Shown one piece after another: positions 50,001-57,718 of a stretch of DNA of 64,000 nucleotides. The DNA lies in NCBI GenBank assembly GCA_947597925.1, contig CANQFA010000005.1, forward strand, positions 1-64,000, given 5' to 3'. The notes under the pieces are model-generated. The model saw nothing but the letters and a program-made list of their open reading frames with translations. It had not been told where the DNA came from and made no database searches. Position 1 is the first letter of the stretch, and each line of letters starts with the position of its first letter. This stretch comes from an uncultured Clostridia bacterium (lineage in GTDB: Bacteria; Bacillota; Clostridia; Christensenellales; Borkfalkiaceae). A program made the translations under genes and the position numbers.

Positions 50001-50460
50001 CGAGGCAGATGCCGAAGTCTGCCTCAGATCTGCGGGGGAGAAGACCGACCTCACCTCGAAGGAGGCGGCCGAGAAGAGAAGGCTCCTTCGCGAGGCACTC
50101 GACATCGCCCGCGGTGACAGCTCCTTCGGCGAGGAGCTCGTGCTCTTCGAATACCGCGGCTTTGAGATCGTCTGTCCCGCCGAGCAGATCCCGGGCAAGC
50201 CCCGCGTCTTTGTGCGCGGGACGGGCCTGTACCCCGTGGACCTCGGCGAGACGGAGATCGGCAATTTCGTCCGCGTGGACAACTTCATCGACTCCATCCC
50301 CGACCGTGCCGTCTGCCTGAGGGAGGCGGTCGAGGAGCTCAAGCGGCGGGCCGTGGAGATCGACGCCGAGCTCGCAAAGCGGGAAGATTACGCGGAGAAG
50401 ATCGAGACCTACCGCCGCCGTCTCGAAATTCTGGATAAAAAATTGGGAGTGAAGAAATGA
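47071..50460 (+). CDS. SNF2-type DNA helicase/translocase
   Basis: A 1,129-residue superfamily 2 protein. The N-terminal 330 residues are of unknown type (phage/ICE helicase-like proteins have a methylase-associated region here, but I see no methylase motif). The helicase core has motif I DVGAGKTYV near 366, motif II LFVDEAHNFKN near 520, motif III FATGTPITNSL near 572 and motif VI QREGRILRPGN near 851. A coiled-coil C-terminus (about 930-1129) ends in charged helices. The stop overlaps the MoxR start (ATGA). The coupling to MoxR and VWA genes suggests a DNA-remodelling conflict or repair system rather than a lone helicase. Confidence 0.9.
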   Translation: MKPTDDLSKLTIEELKRIYKEENVSEALKALLSEIGRAEHDRAEADEEAHIREVTSMDLPMDWENSFEADARARGVHADSPADALVLSLLTLGKVDIEFIAAITGEDCKAVIGALRGSIYQNPETWEECFYKGWETADEYLSGNLRRKRRVAEQANEAYRGYFADNLAAIDGVLPAAVPSGDIFVTLGSSWVPPDIIDSFISYLMSAPYEGTIHDEVTGTWEIPNRSALRYRVASVSKYGTLRMPALTIIERTLNMKDVYVTDEAAAPSSKLGKKRVVNKGDTVAAVEKQELIVREFKSWVWRDKGRKERLVSIFEDKFGCVRQRRFDGSFLHFPGMAEDVHLYPYQKDAVARIIFTPNTLLAHDVGAGKTYVMVAAGMELRRMGLSAKNLYVVPNNLVGQWKDIFLDMYPRARLLCIEPRVFGPGRRNGVLREVQSGDYDGIIIAYSCFEQIPLSLEFHRQQLRELSAEADRAAKEGGATSRLIKRQKDLKKKLDELDTLEALGGTMARKEVCFDELGITRLFVDEAHNFKNVPVETKVDSVLGIGASGSKKCKDMMDKVHFVQRQNSGRGVVFATGTPITNSLTDAFVMQQYLQSGELAMLGLQNFDSWIGTFAERVTDFEVDVDTSSYRLATRFARFHNLPELTALLSSIADFHGAEGEDDIPRTDGYQDEVIPQTEEFAEYLREISRRADEVRAGNVSRKDDNLLKITTDGRKAALDFRLVCPSAGFTYRSKVARCVEKVTEIYFGTERFLRTQVIFCDISTPKESFNLYSEIREMLVARGVRREEIAFVHEADTEQKREALFAKVRAGEVRVLLGSTFKLGLGVNIQDRLIAVHHLDVPWRPADMIQREGRILRPGNLNSRVFIFRYITEGSFDAYSWQLLETKARFIAELLSGSLTERSGSDIDEIVLSYAEVKALAIGNPLVKERVETANELARYITLQRKTTEARMRLEQERAAIPAQIARDEKLAVECEADAEVCLRSAGEKTDLTSKEAAEKRRLLREALDIARGDSSFGEELVLFEYRGFEIVCPAEQIPGKPRVFVRGTGLYPVDLGETEIGNFVRVDNFIDSIPDRAVCLREAVEELKRRAVEIDAELAKREDYAEKIETYRRRLEILDKKLGVKK

Positions 50461-51572
50461 GCGAACTGAAGATGACCAATATCCCCTCCATGCCCGTGGG
50501 CAAACTCATCGACATCCTTACGGACATGTATGCCGCCGTCATCGGAAAGGGGCCCATGAGCGCCCTGCCCTCCGTCATGCTGTGGGGCCCGCCCGGCGTG
50601 GGTAAATCGCAGGCCGTCCGTGAGGTCGCCGAGCGTCTCGCCGAGCGCACGAAAAAGAGGGTCTCCGTGACCGACGTGCGCCTACTTCTCTTCAATCCCA
50701 TCGACCTCCGCGGCATTCCCACCGCCAATGCGGAGAAGACGCTCGCGGTCTGGCTCAAGCCCAAGATCTTCGACATGGATGGGGGAGACGACGTCATCAA
50801 CTTCCTCTTCCTCGACGAGATCACCGCGGCACCCCAGTCGGTACAGGCGGCGGCATATCAGATCACCCTCGACAGGGTGGTGGGGGAGCACCGCCTTCCC
50901 GACAACTGCATCGTCATCGCCGCGGGCAACCGCATGACGGACAAGTCGGTCACCTACCGCATGCCGAAGGCCCTCGCGAACCGCCTCATGCACTTCGAGG
51001 CGGAGGGCAGCTTCGACTCGTGGCGGGAATGGGCGGTCGGGAAGGGGATCCACCCCAAGGTCCTCGGCTTTCTCGCCTTCCGCAGAGATCTCCTCATGGC
51101 CTTCGACCCCGCGACGGAGGACGTCGCCTTCCCCACGCCGCGTGCATGGGAGCGGGTGAGCGACATCTTGAACAGGGTGGGCGACGATCTCGAGGAGGTC
51201 TATCCCTATATTGCGGGCCTCGTGGGGACGGGTGCCGCCATCGAGCTGCGCACCTGGGAAAAGGTCTACCGCACCCTTCCCTCGGTTGAGGACATCTTCC
51301 GCGGAAAGATGCCGCCCGTGCCCAAGGGGACGGATGCGCTCTATGCCCTCGTCGCCTCCATGACCGCCTATGCGCGGGAGCACAGGGGAGAGCTCGACCT
51401 CATCGCGAACTCCATCGTCTACGCCGAGAAGCTCCCGCCCGACTTCTCCGTGGTGCTCCTCAAGGACTACATGGCGCTCGAGAAGGGCTATCTCGAGAAG
51501 CTTATGAAGATCCCCGCCTTTCTTCGCTGGCTCTCCGCCAAAGGAAGTCTTCTGAATGGCACTTTCCGCTGA
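50457..51572 (+). CDS. MoxR-family AAA+ ATPase
   Basis: A 371-residue AAA+ chaperone-like ATPase. Walker A GPPGVGKSQ is near residue 43 and Walker B FLFLDEITAA near 117. A sensor-like segment NCIVIAAGNRMTD follows, and arginine residues lie near PKALANRLMHFE. MoxR proteins act with von Willebrand A-domain partners to assemble or remodel complexes. It overlaps the helicase stop by 4 bases and the VWA start by 17, so all three are translationally coupled. Confidence 0.93.
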   Translation: MSELKMTNIPSMPVGKLIDILTDMYAAVIGKGPMSALPSVMLWGPPGVGKSQAVREVAERLAERTKKRVSVTDVRLLLFNPIDLRGIPTANAEKTLAVWLKPKIFDMDGGDDVINFLFLDEITAAPQSVQAAAYQITLDRVVGEHRLPDNCIVIAAGNRMTDKSVTYRMPKALANRLMHFEAEGSFDSWREWAVGKGIHPKVLGFLAFRRDLLMAFDPATEDVAFPTPRAWERVSDILNRVGDDLEEVYPYIAGLVGTGAAIELRTWEKVYRTLPSVEDIFRGKMPPVPKGTDALYALVASMTAYAREHRGELDLIANSIVYAEKLPPDFSVVLLKDYMALEKGYLEKLMKIPAFLRWLSAKGSLLNGTFR

Positions 51573-52857
51573 GACCGTGCGGGCGGCACAGGGGCGGCTG
51601 CTCCGCTCAAGGCTTCGCATCCTCACCGAGCACGGCTTCTATGGGCTCCTCCTGATGCACGTGCGCTTCGCTCTCGACGAGGAACTTTCGACGGCGGCGA
51701 CGGACGGGACGCGCATCTATTTTTCGCCCGCCTTCATGGACAGGATCACCGACAGCGAGCTCGACTTCGTCCTCATGCATGAGATCCTGCACATCGTCCT
51801 CATGCACTGCAGCCGCGGAAAGGAGCTCAATTCACAGCTCTACAATATCGCCGCGGACATCGTGGTGAACTCCAATATCCTTGCGTCCAACAATGGGGCG
51901 CACGAGACCATCACGCTGGCCGAATTCGGCGAGAGCATGCACCTTGCGCCCAATGGACACGAGGGGGCGAACTATACGGCGGAGGAGGTCTATAAGATGC
52001 TCCTCGAAAAGTCGGAGAGAGAAAGGGACGATCCTATGCCGAAGGACGGGCAGAGCAAGTCCGCAGGCGATGGGCAGGGAGAGGGCAAGAGAGAAAACGG
52101 GCAGGGCATGTCCAAGGGAAGACCTCACAAAAAGAGGGAGAGCGGCACATACAGCGGCTGGGACGACCACAGCCAATGGAAGGACATGGACCCCATAGAG
52201 CGCGACGAATGGGCGAAGCGCCTCCGCGACGCCGCCGAGGCGATCTCCGTCCGCGAAGCCATGACGGGGTGCGGCTCTCTCCCCCTGTGCGCGCGGCGTA
52301 TCCTCAAGGAGCTGACCCGTCCCGAGACCGACTGGCGCGCCGTGCTCGATGCCTTCGTGGAGGAGGAGATCGTGGACTATTCCTTTTCCCCGCCCGACAG
52401 GCGCTTCTCGGAGAGCGAATTTTTCCTCCCCGACTTCAACGAGACCGAGGAAAAGGTGGAAAACATCCTCTTCATGATAGACACCTCGGGCTCCATGTCA
52501 GATGCCCTCGTGACCAAGGTCTACTCCGAGGTCAAGGGCGCGATCGACCGCTTCCACGGGAGGCTGCAGGGCTTTTTGGGCTTTTTCGATGCCGCCGTCG
52601 TGCCGCCCGAGCCCTTTTCGGACGAGGAAGAATTTCTCGTCATCCGTCCGCGGGGAGGCGGCGGGACCTCCTTTCATGCCATCTTCCGCTATGTCGCCGA
52701 GGAGATGGAGGAGCCGCCCGCGAGCATCGTCATCCTCACCGACGGGCAGGCGCCCTTCCCCGAGGAGAAGGTGGCGCGCGGGATCCCCGTGCTCTGGGTG
52801 ATCGTGGGCGACAAGATCACGCCCCCGTGGGGAAAGGTGACCCGCATCCATCCGTGA
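51556..52857 (+). CDS. VWA-domain protein with HExxH peptidase-like region
   Basis: A 433-residue protein of DUF2201 type. The N-terminal domain has a zincin-like HEILH (75-79). A charged, Gly/Lys-rich linker covers about 150-210. The C-terminal VWA domain has a complete MIDAS start, Asp309-Thr-Ser311-Gly-Ser313 (LFMIDTSGSMSDAL), and ends with GGGGTSFHAIF and ILTDGQAPF. Such proteins are the partners of MoxR ATPases. The start was chosen for its 17-base overlap with the MoxR gene, with AAGGAAG before it. Whether the HEILH site is catalytic is unknown. Confidence 0.9.
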   Translation: MALSAETVRAAQGRLLRSRLRILTEHGFYGLLLMHVRFALDEELSTAATDGTRIYFSPAFMDRITDSELDFVLMHEILHIVLMHCSRGKELNSQLYNIAADIVVNSNILASNNGAHETITLAEFGESMHLAPNGHEGANYTAEEVYKMLLEKSERERDDPMPKDGQSKSAGDGQGEGKRENGQGMSKGRPHKKRESGTYSGWDDHSQWKDMDPIERDEWAKRLRDAAEAISVREAMTGCGSLPLCARRILKELTRPETDWRAVLDAFVEEEIVDYSFSPPDRRFSESEFFLPDFNETEEKVENILFMIDTSGSMSDALVTKVYSEVKGAIDRFHGRLQGFLGFFDAAVVPPEPFSDEEEFLVIRPRGGGGTSFHAIFRYVAEEMEEPPASIVILTDGQAPFPEEKVARGIPVLWVIVGDKITPPWGKVTRIHP

Positions 52858-52894
52858 ATCCCAAAAATTTCCTCGCAAAACTTTTTCCCGGTTC

Positions 52895-52923
52895 TTGCAA
52901 TTTTTGCTGCGCTCTGCTATAAT
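52895..52923 (+). promoter_or_regulatory. Promoter of the 6S-like RNA
   Basis: TTGCAA (52895-52900), 17 bp, TATAAT (52918-52923). Start of transcription predicted at about 52930. Confidence 0.85.
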
Positions 52924-52929
52924 AATAAT

Positions 52930-53117
52930 TGACACCTGCAGTGTTCGGAGTTCGGTAAAAGACGGGATCCACAGAGTTTTTTCGGGAGTTTCGGTTGACG
53001 GGGATAGGCAAGGTCTGTTATTGCAACGGAAAGTCTGAGACCACGCCACCGGGCACCCACCTGCCAAGCGCGGGTTCACCATTTTTCGAAGTGCGGCACA
53101 GGCGGATGTCTTTTATT
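52930..53117 (+). ncRNA. ssrS: Probable 6S RNA
   Basis: About 188 nt, the usual 6S length. It starts GACACCTGCAGTGTTCGGAG and ends GTGCGGCACAGGCGGATGTC followed by TTTTATTTTT. The ends pair (GACACCTGC/GCGGATGTC, one mismatch). Internal blocks CACCCACCTGCC and GCGGGTTCACC resemble the 3' half of known 6S RNAs. It would fold as a long irregular hairpin that mimics an open promoter and sequesters RNA polymerase. No reading frame with a ribosome binding site is present. A covariance-model search would settle it. Confidence 0.72.
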
Positions 53118-53152
53118 TTTCGGAAAAATTTGCAAATGCGGTGTAAAATCGG

Positions 53153-53181
53153 TTGCAAGAATATCCGCGATATGGTATAAT
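53153..53181 (+). promoter_or_regulatory. Promoter of tRNA-Glu
   Basis: TTGCAA (53153-53158), 17 bp, TATAAT (53176-53181), 20 bases before the tRNA. Confidence 0.85.
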
Positions 53182-53201
53182 CAAGAGGAATTTTGCGAAA
53201 C

Positions 53202-53276
53202 GGCCTTGTGGTCAAGCGGTTAAGACGGCGCCCTCTCACGGCGCAATCCCGGGTTCGATTCCCGGCAAGGTCACCA
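53202..53276 (+). tRNA. tRNA-Glu (anticodon CTC)
   Basis: Acceptor GGCCTTG/CAAGGTC, D-arm with GTC/GAC stem, anticodon stem GCGCC/GGCGC, loop CTCTCAC giving CTC, T-arm CCCGG-GTTCGAT-TCCCGG region and encoded CCA. It would read GAG, the common Glu codon in this GC-rich genome. Confidence 0.95.
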
Positions 53277-53284
53277 TTTCGAAT

Positions 53285-53313
53285 AATACTCACTCCTCGG
53301 GGTGAGTATTTTT
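53285..53313 (+). terminator. Terminator of tRNA-Glu
   Basis: AATACTCAC/GTGAGTATT stem around TCCTCGGG, then TTT. Confidence 0.85.
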
Positions 53314-53335
53314 GCTAAAGTGCAGAGGAGGGGGA

Positions 53336-54220
53336 ATGAGGAGAGGACTCATCATCATCAACGCATATTCTTCCCTGGCGAGCAGTCTCAATCAGTCCGA
53401 GCGGCTGAAGGCGGAGTTTGCGCGCCTCGGGGTAGAGACCGACGTGCGGAGAAATAATTTTTTCCCCGTCTCCATTGCGGAGGGGGGCGAGATCTCGTCG
53501 GAGGCAGACGGCTATGACTTCTGCGTCTACCTCGACAAGGACAAATATGTCTCCATGATGCTCGAGAAGCGGGGCATGCGGCTCTTTAACCGTCACGATG
53601 CAATTGAGGCCTGCGACGACAAGATGGTGACGGCGGTCCGCCTCGCGGGGCGGGGTATCCCCATGCCGAGGACGCTTCCGGGGCTCCTGTGCTACGATGA
53701 AGGCGTGCATGTGCCCGAAGAGCTCCTCGACAGCGTGGAGAGGCGGCTCGGCTATCCCGTCGTCATGAAGACGGCGTGCGGCTCGCTCGGGAAGGGCGTC
53801 TTTTTGCTCGGCAGCCGCGAGGAGCTACGTGCCAAGGCGGAAGAGCTCATGCGGACGCCCCACCTCTACCAGCAGTTCATAAGCGAAAGCCGCGGGAGAG
53901 ACCTCAGGGTCATCGTGATAGGTCACCGCTGTGTCGCCGCCATGCTTCGCGAGTCGGCGGGAGATTTCCGCTCCAACCTCGAGCTCGGCGGCCGCGGGAC
54001 GCCCTATGCGCTCCCCGCGAAGACCGCCGCTCTCTGCGAGGAGGTCTCCGAGGTTTTGGGGCTCGACTACTGCGGCGTGGACCTCCTCTTCGGGGAAGAG
54101 GGAATGCTCGTCTGCGAGGTCAACTCCAATGCCTTTTTCGGCGGCATCGAGCGCGTCACGGGGGTGAACGTGGGGAGGCTCTACGCGGAGCACATCTGCC
54201 GTGAGGTCTACCACAGTTAG
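53336..54220 (+). CDS. ATP-grasp ligase (RimK/LysX-like)
   Basis: A 294-residue ATP-dependent carboxylate-amine ligase. It has an N-terminal Rossmann-like pre-ATP-grasp domain (LIIINAYSSLASS), the ATP-clamping segment YPVVMKTACGSLGKGVFLL near 145-163, RDLRVIVIGHRCVAAM, and the metal-binding end VDLLFGEEGMLVCEVNSNAFF. RimK-type relatives add glutamate or other amino acids to proteins or peptides. The start at 53336 follows GAGGAGGGGG; an upstream in-frame start at 53312 overlaps the tRNA terminator. It is a single gene followed by a strong terminator, so the substrate is not indicated by context. Confidence 0.9.
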   Translation: MRRGLIIINAYSSLASSLNQSERLKAEFARLGVETDVRRNNFFPVSIAEGGEISSEADGYDFCVYLDKDKYVSMMLEKRGMRLFNRHDAIEACDDKMVTAVRLAGRGIPMPRTLPGLLCYDEGVHVPEELLDSVERRLGYPVVMKTACGSLGKGVFLLGSREELRAKAEELMRTPHLYQQFISESRGRDLRVIVIGHRCVAAMLRESAGDFRSNLELGGRGTPYALPAKTAALCEEVSEVLGLDYCGVDLLFGEEGMLVCEVNSNAFFGGIERVTGVNVGRLYAEHICREVYHS

Positions 54221-54251
54221 GGACTGTTCTTATTTTTATCTAAATCGAAAT

Positions 54252-54284
54252 ATGGGAAAAACATGGGTGTTTTTCCCATTTTTT
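54252..54284 (+). terminator. Intrinsic terminator of the ATP-grasp gene
   Basis: 12-bp perfect stem ATGGGAAAAACA/TGTTTTTCCCAT with TGGG loop, then six T including the stem end. Confidence 0.92.
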
Positions 54285-54297
54285 CTGCGAAAATCAG

Positions 54298-54321
54298 TTA
54301 TTTCGATGAAAATCGAAATAA
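54298..54321. promoter_or_regulatory. Perfect inverted repeat upstream of the P-type ATPase
   Basis: TTATTTCGAT-GAAA-ATCGAAATAA; a further ATCGAAATA half-site lies at 54244-54252. AT-rich and about 55 bases before the ATPase start, so a likely operator, perhaps metal-responsive. Confidence 0.6.
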
Positions 54322-54374
54322 TGGGAGGCGGGCTGTCAGCATAAGAAGCGGGGGTGCGGCATAAGGTACTCTAT

Positions 54375-56972
54375 ATGGAACCGTATCGTCTTTCCGCCGA
54401 AGATGTGCTCTCCTCGCTCGGCTGTACGCGGCAGGGGCTCTCGACGAAGGAGGCGGAGGAGCGCCTCTCTACCTACGGCAAAAATGTGCTCTCGGGCGAG
54501 AAGCGGCGGGGAAAACTCCGCCTCTTTTTTGCCCAGTTCAAGGACCTCATGACGCTCATCCTCATCGCCGCGGCGGCCCTCTCGGGGGTGCTCGCCTTCC
54601 TGACGCGGGACAGGGCGGAACTCGTGGATACGGGCATCTTGCTCGTCATCATCTTTCTGAATGCCTTCGTGGGCTTCCTGCAGGAATATCGCGCCGACTC
54701 CGCGCTCGAGAAGTTGAAAAACCTCTCGCGGTGCGAGGCAAATGCCGTGCGGGACGGCAGGGTCGTGAGGCTCGATGCCGAGCTGCTCGTCCCCGGGGAT
54801 ATCGTGGAGCTTGCGGAGGGGGACCGCGTGCCCGCCGATGTCAGGGTGCTCTTCTCCGAGGACTTCCGCACCGACGAATCGAACCTTACGGGCGAGTCCC
54901 TCCCCGTGAAGAAACAGGACTGCATCGTCACGAAGTCCGCCCTCTCCGCCCGCACCAATACCGCCTTTGCCGCCACCTACTGCGTCAAGGGAAATGCGCG
55001 CTGCGTGGTGACGGCGACGGGCATGCACACCGAGACGGGAAAGATAGCCTCTCTCCTGAAGGAGGGGAAGGAGCCGCCCTCGCCCCTCGACAGGACCATA
55101 GCAAGGCTCGGCAAGACGGTCACCGTGACCGTCCTCCTCGTCGCCGCCGTGCTCTTTTTCGGAGGTCTCCTCGCGGGAAGGGTGAGTTTTCTCGAAAATG
55201 TCATGTCCGCCGTCGCCGTCGCTGTCGCGGCCATTCCCGAGGGCATGGGTGCCGTCGTCACCGTCATCCTCGCCATGGGCGTCCAACGCATGGCGAAGAA
55301 AAGGGCCGTCATGCGCAGGCTCTCCGCCGTAGGGGCCCTCGGCAGCTGCACCGTCATCTGTTCGGACAAGACGGGCACCCTCACGAAGAACAGGATGACC
55401 GTGGAGGGGGTGAGCGCGGCGAAGGATGCCGAAGAGGAGCTCCTCCGCTGCATGCGCGCCTGTCATACCGTAAAGGGGAGCGCGGGGGACTATCACGGCG
55501 ACCCCACCGAGATCGCCCTCCTCGAATATGCCGACAGACGGGCATTTTTCTTCGACCCCGTGCGGGCGGGCGGCACCCCCTTTTCCTCCGAGCGGAAGAT
55601 GATGAGCACGCTCATCGTCTTCGAGGGCAGGCGGCGGCTCTATGCCAAGGGCGGGACGGAGGTCCTCCTCGGAAAGTGCACCCGCATCCTCGATGGGGGC
55701 GTGCGGCCCATGACGGAGGAAGACCGCCGAAAAATTTTGAGGCAGTGCGCGGAGTATTCGGCCGACGCCATGCGCGTACTGGCCTTTGCCTACGGCGAGG
55801 AGCGGGAAGAGGAGCTCGTATTTTTGGGCATGGCTGCCATGCTCGACCCGCCCAAGGAGGGGGCCAAGGAGGCCGTCGCGGCATGCAGGGCGGCGGGCGT
55901 GAGGACGGTCATGATCACGGGAGACGGCGCCGATACCGCCTATGCCATTGCCGAGCGGCTGGGGATAGCTTTTTCCCGTGCAGAAGTCGTGACGGGGGAG
56001 GAGATCGACGGCATGGGCGCCGAGACTTTCGCCGCCCGTGCAGGGGGATACTCCGTCTATGCGCGCGTGTCGCCCAAGCACAAGTCGGAGATCGTGCGCG
56101 CCCTGCAGGCGAGAGGAGAGGTCGTGGCCATGACGGGGGACGGCGTAAACGACGCCCCTGCCCTCCGCGCAGCAGACATCGGAGTTGCCATGGGTTCGGG
56201 GACGGACGTCACCAAGAGCGCCGCCGACGTCGTCCTCACCGACGACAACTTCGCTGCCATGGTGGGCGCCATAGAGGAGGGGAGGAGCGTCTTCTGCAAC
56301 GTGCGGCGGACCATCTCCTTCTTCCTCGCGACCAACCTCGCCGAAGTGCTCTGCGTGCTCGCCGCCTCCCTCTTTCTGTGGCAATATGACTTCCTCACCT
56401 CCACGCAGCTCCTGTGGATCAACCTCATCACCGATTCCCTGCCCGTGCTCGCGCTCGGCGTGGAGCGCACGGAGGGGGTCATGCTCCGCCCGCCCATAAA
56501 GGAGGAGGAGATCTTTTCACGTGCCGCCATCTTCCGTATCGTGCTCTTCGGCGTCGTGCAGACCGCCATCCTCATGGGCATCTATGTCTCCGCGCTCCTT
56601 CTCTGCGGCAATGCCGTGGCGAGCACCATGGCCTTTGTCTCGCTCTCCTTTTTAGAGCTCTTTTATGCCTTTCTCGTGCGAAACGAGGATACCATGTCCA
56701 AGGCAAGGGATTTCATTTCCAATCCTACCCTGCTCGTTACGGTGGGGGTGGGCGTCCTCCTCACCGTGCTCCTCTCGGCGACGCCCCTTCGCGTCCTCTT
56801 CGATCTCGCTCCGCTCGGGGGCAGGGAATGGCTCATCGTCTTCGGGCTCACGCTCCTCATCATCCCCCTCGGAGAGCTCTATAAGGGGCTCGCACTGCAC
56901 AAAAAAAGGGCGCACCCCGTCCGCACATCGCGAACGAAACGCGCCCCACGCAATGGGGTCAAAACGCCCTGA
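54375..56972 (+). CDS. P-type cation ATPase (Ca2+-ATPase-like, type II)
   Basis: An 865-residue ion pump. Order: cytoplasmic N-terminal cation ATPase domain, TM1-2 (LMTLILIAAAALSGVLAFL), A-domain with TGES, TM3-4 with AAIPEGMGAVVTVIL (the PEGL-type ion site of SERCA-like pumps), phosphorylation site DKTGTLT, hinge TGDGVNDAPAL, and six C-terminal helices. The PEG motif favours Ca2+ (or Mn2+) export. The start MEPYRLSAEDVLSSLG at 54375 is typical; a GTG at 54354 is an alternative. Its 3' end overlaps the converging deacetylase gene by 14 bases. Confidence 0.95.
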   Translation: MEPYRLSAEDVLSSLGCTRQGLSTKEAEERLSTYGKNVLSGEKRRGKLRLFFAQFKDLMTLILIAAAALSGVLAFLTRDRAELVDTGILLVIIFLNAFVGFLQEYRADSALEKLKNLSRCEANAVRDGRVVRLDAELLVPGDIVELAEGDRVPADVRVLFSEDFRTDESNLTGESLPVKKQDCIVTKSALSARTNTAFAATYCVKGNARCVVTATGMHTETGKIASLLKEGKEPPSPLDRTIARLGKTVTVTVLLVAAVLFFGGLLAGRVSFLENVMSAVAVAVAAIPEGMGAVVTVILAMGVQRMAKKRAVMRRLSAVGALGSCTVICSDKTGTLTKNRMTVEGVSAAKDAEEELLRCMRACHTVKGSAGDYHGDPTEIALLEYADRRAFFFDPVRAGGTPFSSERKMMSTLIVFEGRRRLYAKGGTEVLLGKCTRILDGGVRPMTEEDRRKILRQCAEYSADAMRVLAFAYGEEREEELVFLGMAAMLDPPKEGAKEAVAACRAAGVRTVMITGDGADTAYAIAERLGIAFSRAEVVTGEEIDGMGAETFAARAGGYSVYARVSPKHKSEIVRALQARGEVVAMTGDGVNDAPALRAADIGVAMGSGTDVTKSAADVVLTDDNFAAMVGAIEEGRSVFCNVRRTISFFLATNLAEVLCVLAASLFLWQYDFLTSTQLLWINLITDSLPVLALGVERTEGVMLRPPIKEEEIFSRAAIFRIVLFGVVQTAILMGIYVSALLLCGNAVASTMAFVSLSFLELFYAFLVRNEDTMSKARDFISNPTLLVTVGVGVLLTVLLSATPLRVLFDLAPLGGREWLIVFGLTLLIIPLGELYKGLALHKKRAHPVRTSRTKRAPRNGVKTP

Positions 56973-57636
56973 AAACGTACCCCATGTCACGAAAACGGGC
57001 AATGATCTCGGGAAGCGCCGCCGCCGTCTCCCTATGCGGCGCGGAGTCGTGGAGGAGGAGCACGACGCGGGGGAGACCCTTTGCGGTGCGAAAGGTCGTC
57101 TCCACGAGGACGGAGCGGCTCGCGTGGGGGATCTCCTCGTCGCCGCAGACGGCATTCCATCCGACGACGGTGTACCCCATTTCCTCCAGAAGTTTCTCCT
57201 TGGAGGGGTGCTTCCCGCCGCCCGGGAAGCGGTAGACCGCGGACATGGTGCCCGTGACGCGTGTCACGAGCTCTGCGCACTTCTTCACATCGGCGAGAAA
57301 GGCCTCGTCGGAGGCATAGATCTCGTCGTAGCGGTGGGAAAAGGAGTGGATGCCTGCCGTGTGCCCCTCGCGCACGATGCGCCTTAAGACCTCCTCGCGC
57401 CCCTCCACCCGCTCTCCGACGATGAAAAAGGTCGCCTTTACCTGTTCTCTTTTCAGCGTGTCGAGGATGGAATTCGTCACCACGGTCGAGGGACCGTCGT
57501 CAAAGGTGAGATAGACCTCCTTCTCCTCCGCAAAGGAGAGGGTGGGGGTCGCCATTGCCCGCCCGCCGAGATGCGCCACGGCGACGAGGAAGAGGGTGAG
57601 ACAGAAGACCAGAATGGGGATCCAACGTTTTTGCAT
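56959..57636 (-). CDS. Polysaccharide deacetylase (NodB family)
   Basis: A 225-residue secreted or membrane-anchored deacetylase. One N-terminal hydrophobic segment (WIPILVFCLTLFLVAVAHLGG). NodB motifs: TFDDGP near 44, HSFSH near 94 (metal His-His), RFPGGG near 135, VVGWN and LLLHDS near 193. Similar proteins remove N-acetyl groups from peptidoglycan, and in sporulating Bacillota the PdaA/B group acts in spore cortex formation; the role here is inferred. The start at 57636 has no clear ribosome binding site. An in-frame TTG at 57663 is an alternative. Confidence 0.9.
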   Translation of the reverse strand: MQKRWIPILVFCLTLFLVAVAHLGGRAMATPTLSFAEEKEVYLTFDDGPSTVVTNSILDTLKREQVKATFFIVGERVEGREEVLRRIVREGHTAGIHSFSHRYDEIYASDEAFLADVKKCAELVTRVTGTMSAVYRFPGGGKHPSKEKLLEEMGYTVVGWNAVCGDEEIPHASRSVLVETTFRTAKGLPRVVLLLHDSAPHRETAAALPEIIARFRDMGYVFRAF

Positions 57637-57668
57637 ACGAGGAGTTTGCGTAAATTGCCGCAAAAATA

Positions 57669-57697
57669 TTTACATTTGGCGGAAGATGTGGTATAAT
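57669..57697 (+). promoter_or_regulatory. Promoter of the aldose epimerase gene
   Basis: TTTACA (57669-57674), 17 bp, TATAAT (57692-57697). Confidence 0.8.
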
Positions 57698-57718
57698 GGG
57701 GAAAACGAGGAGGCCACT

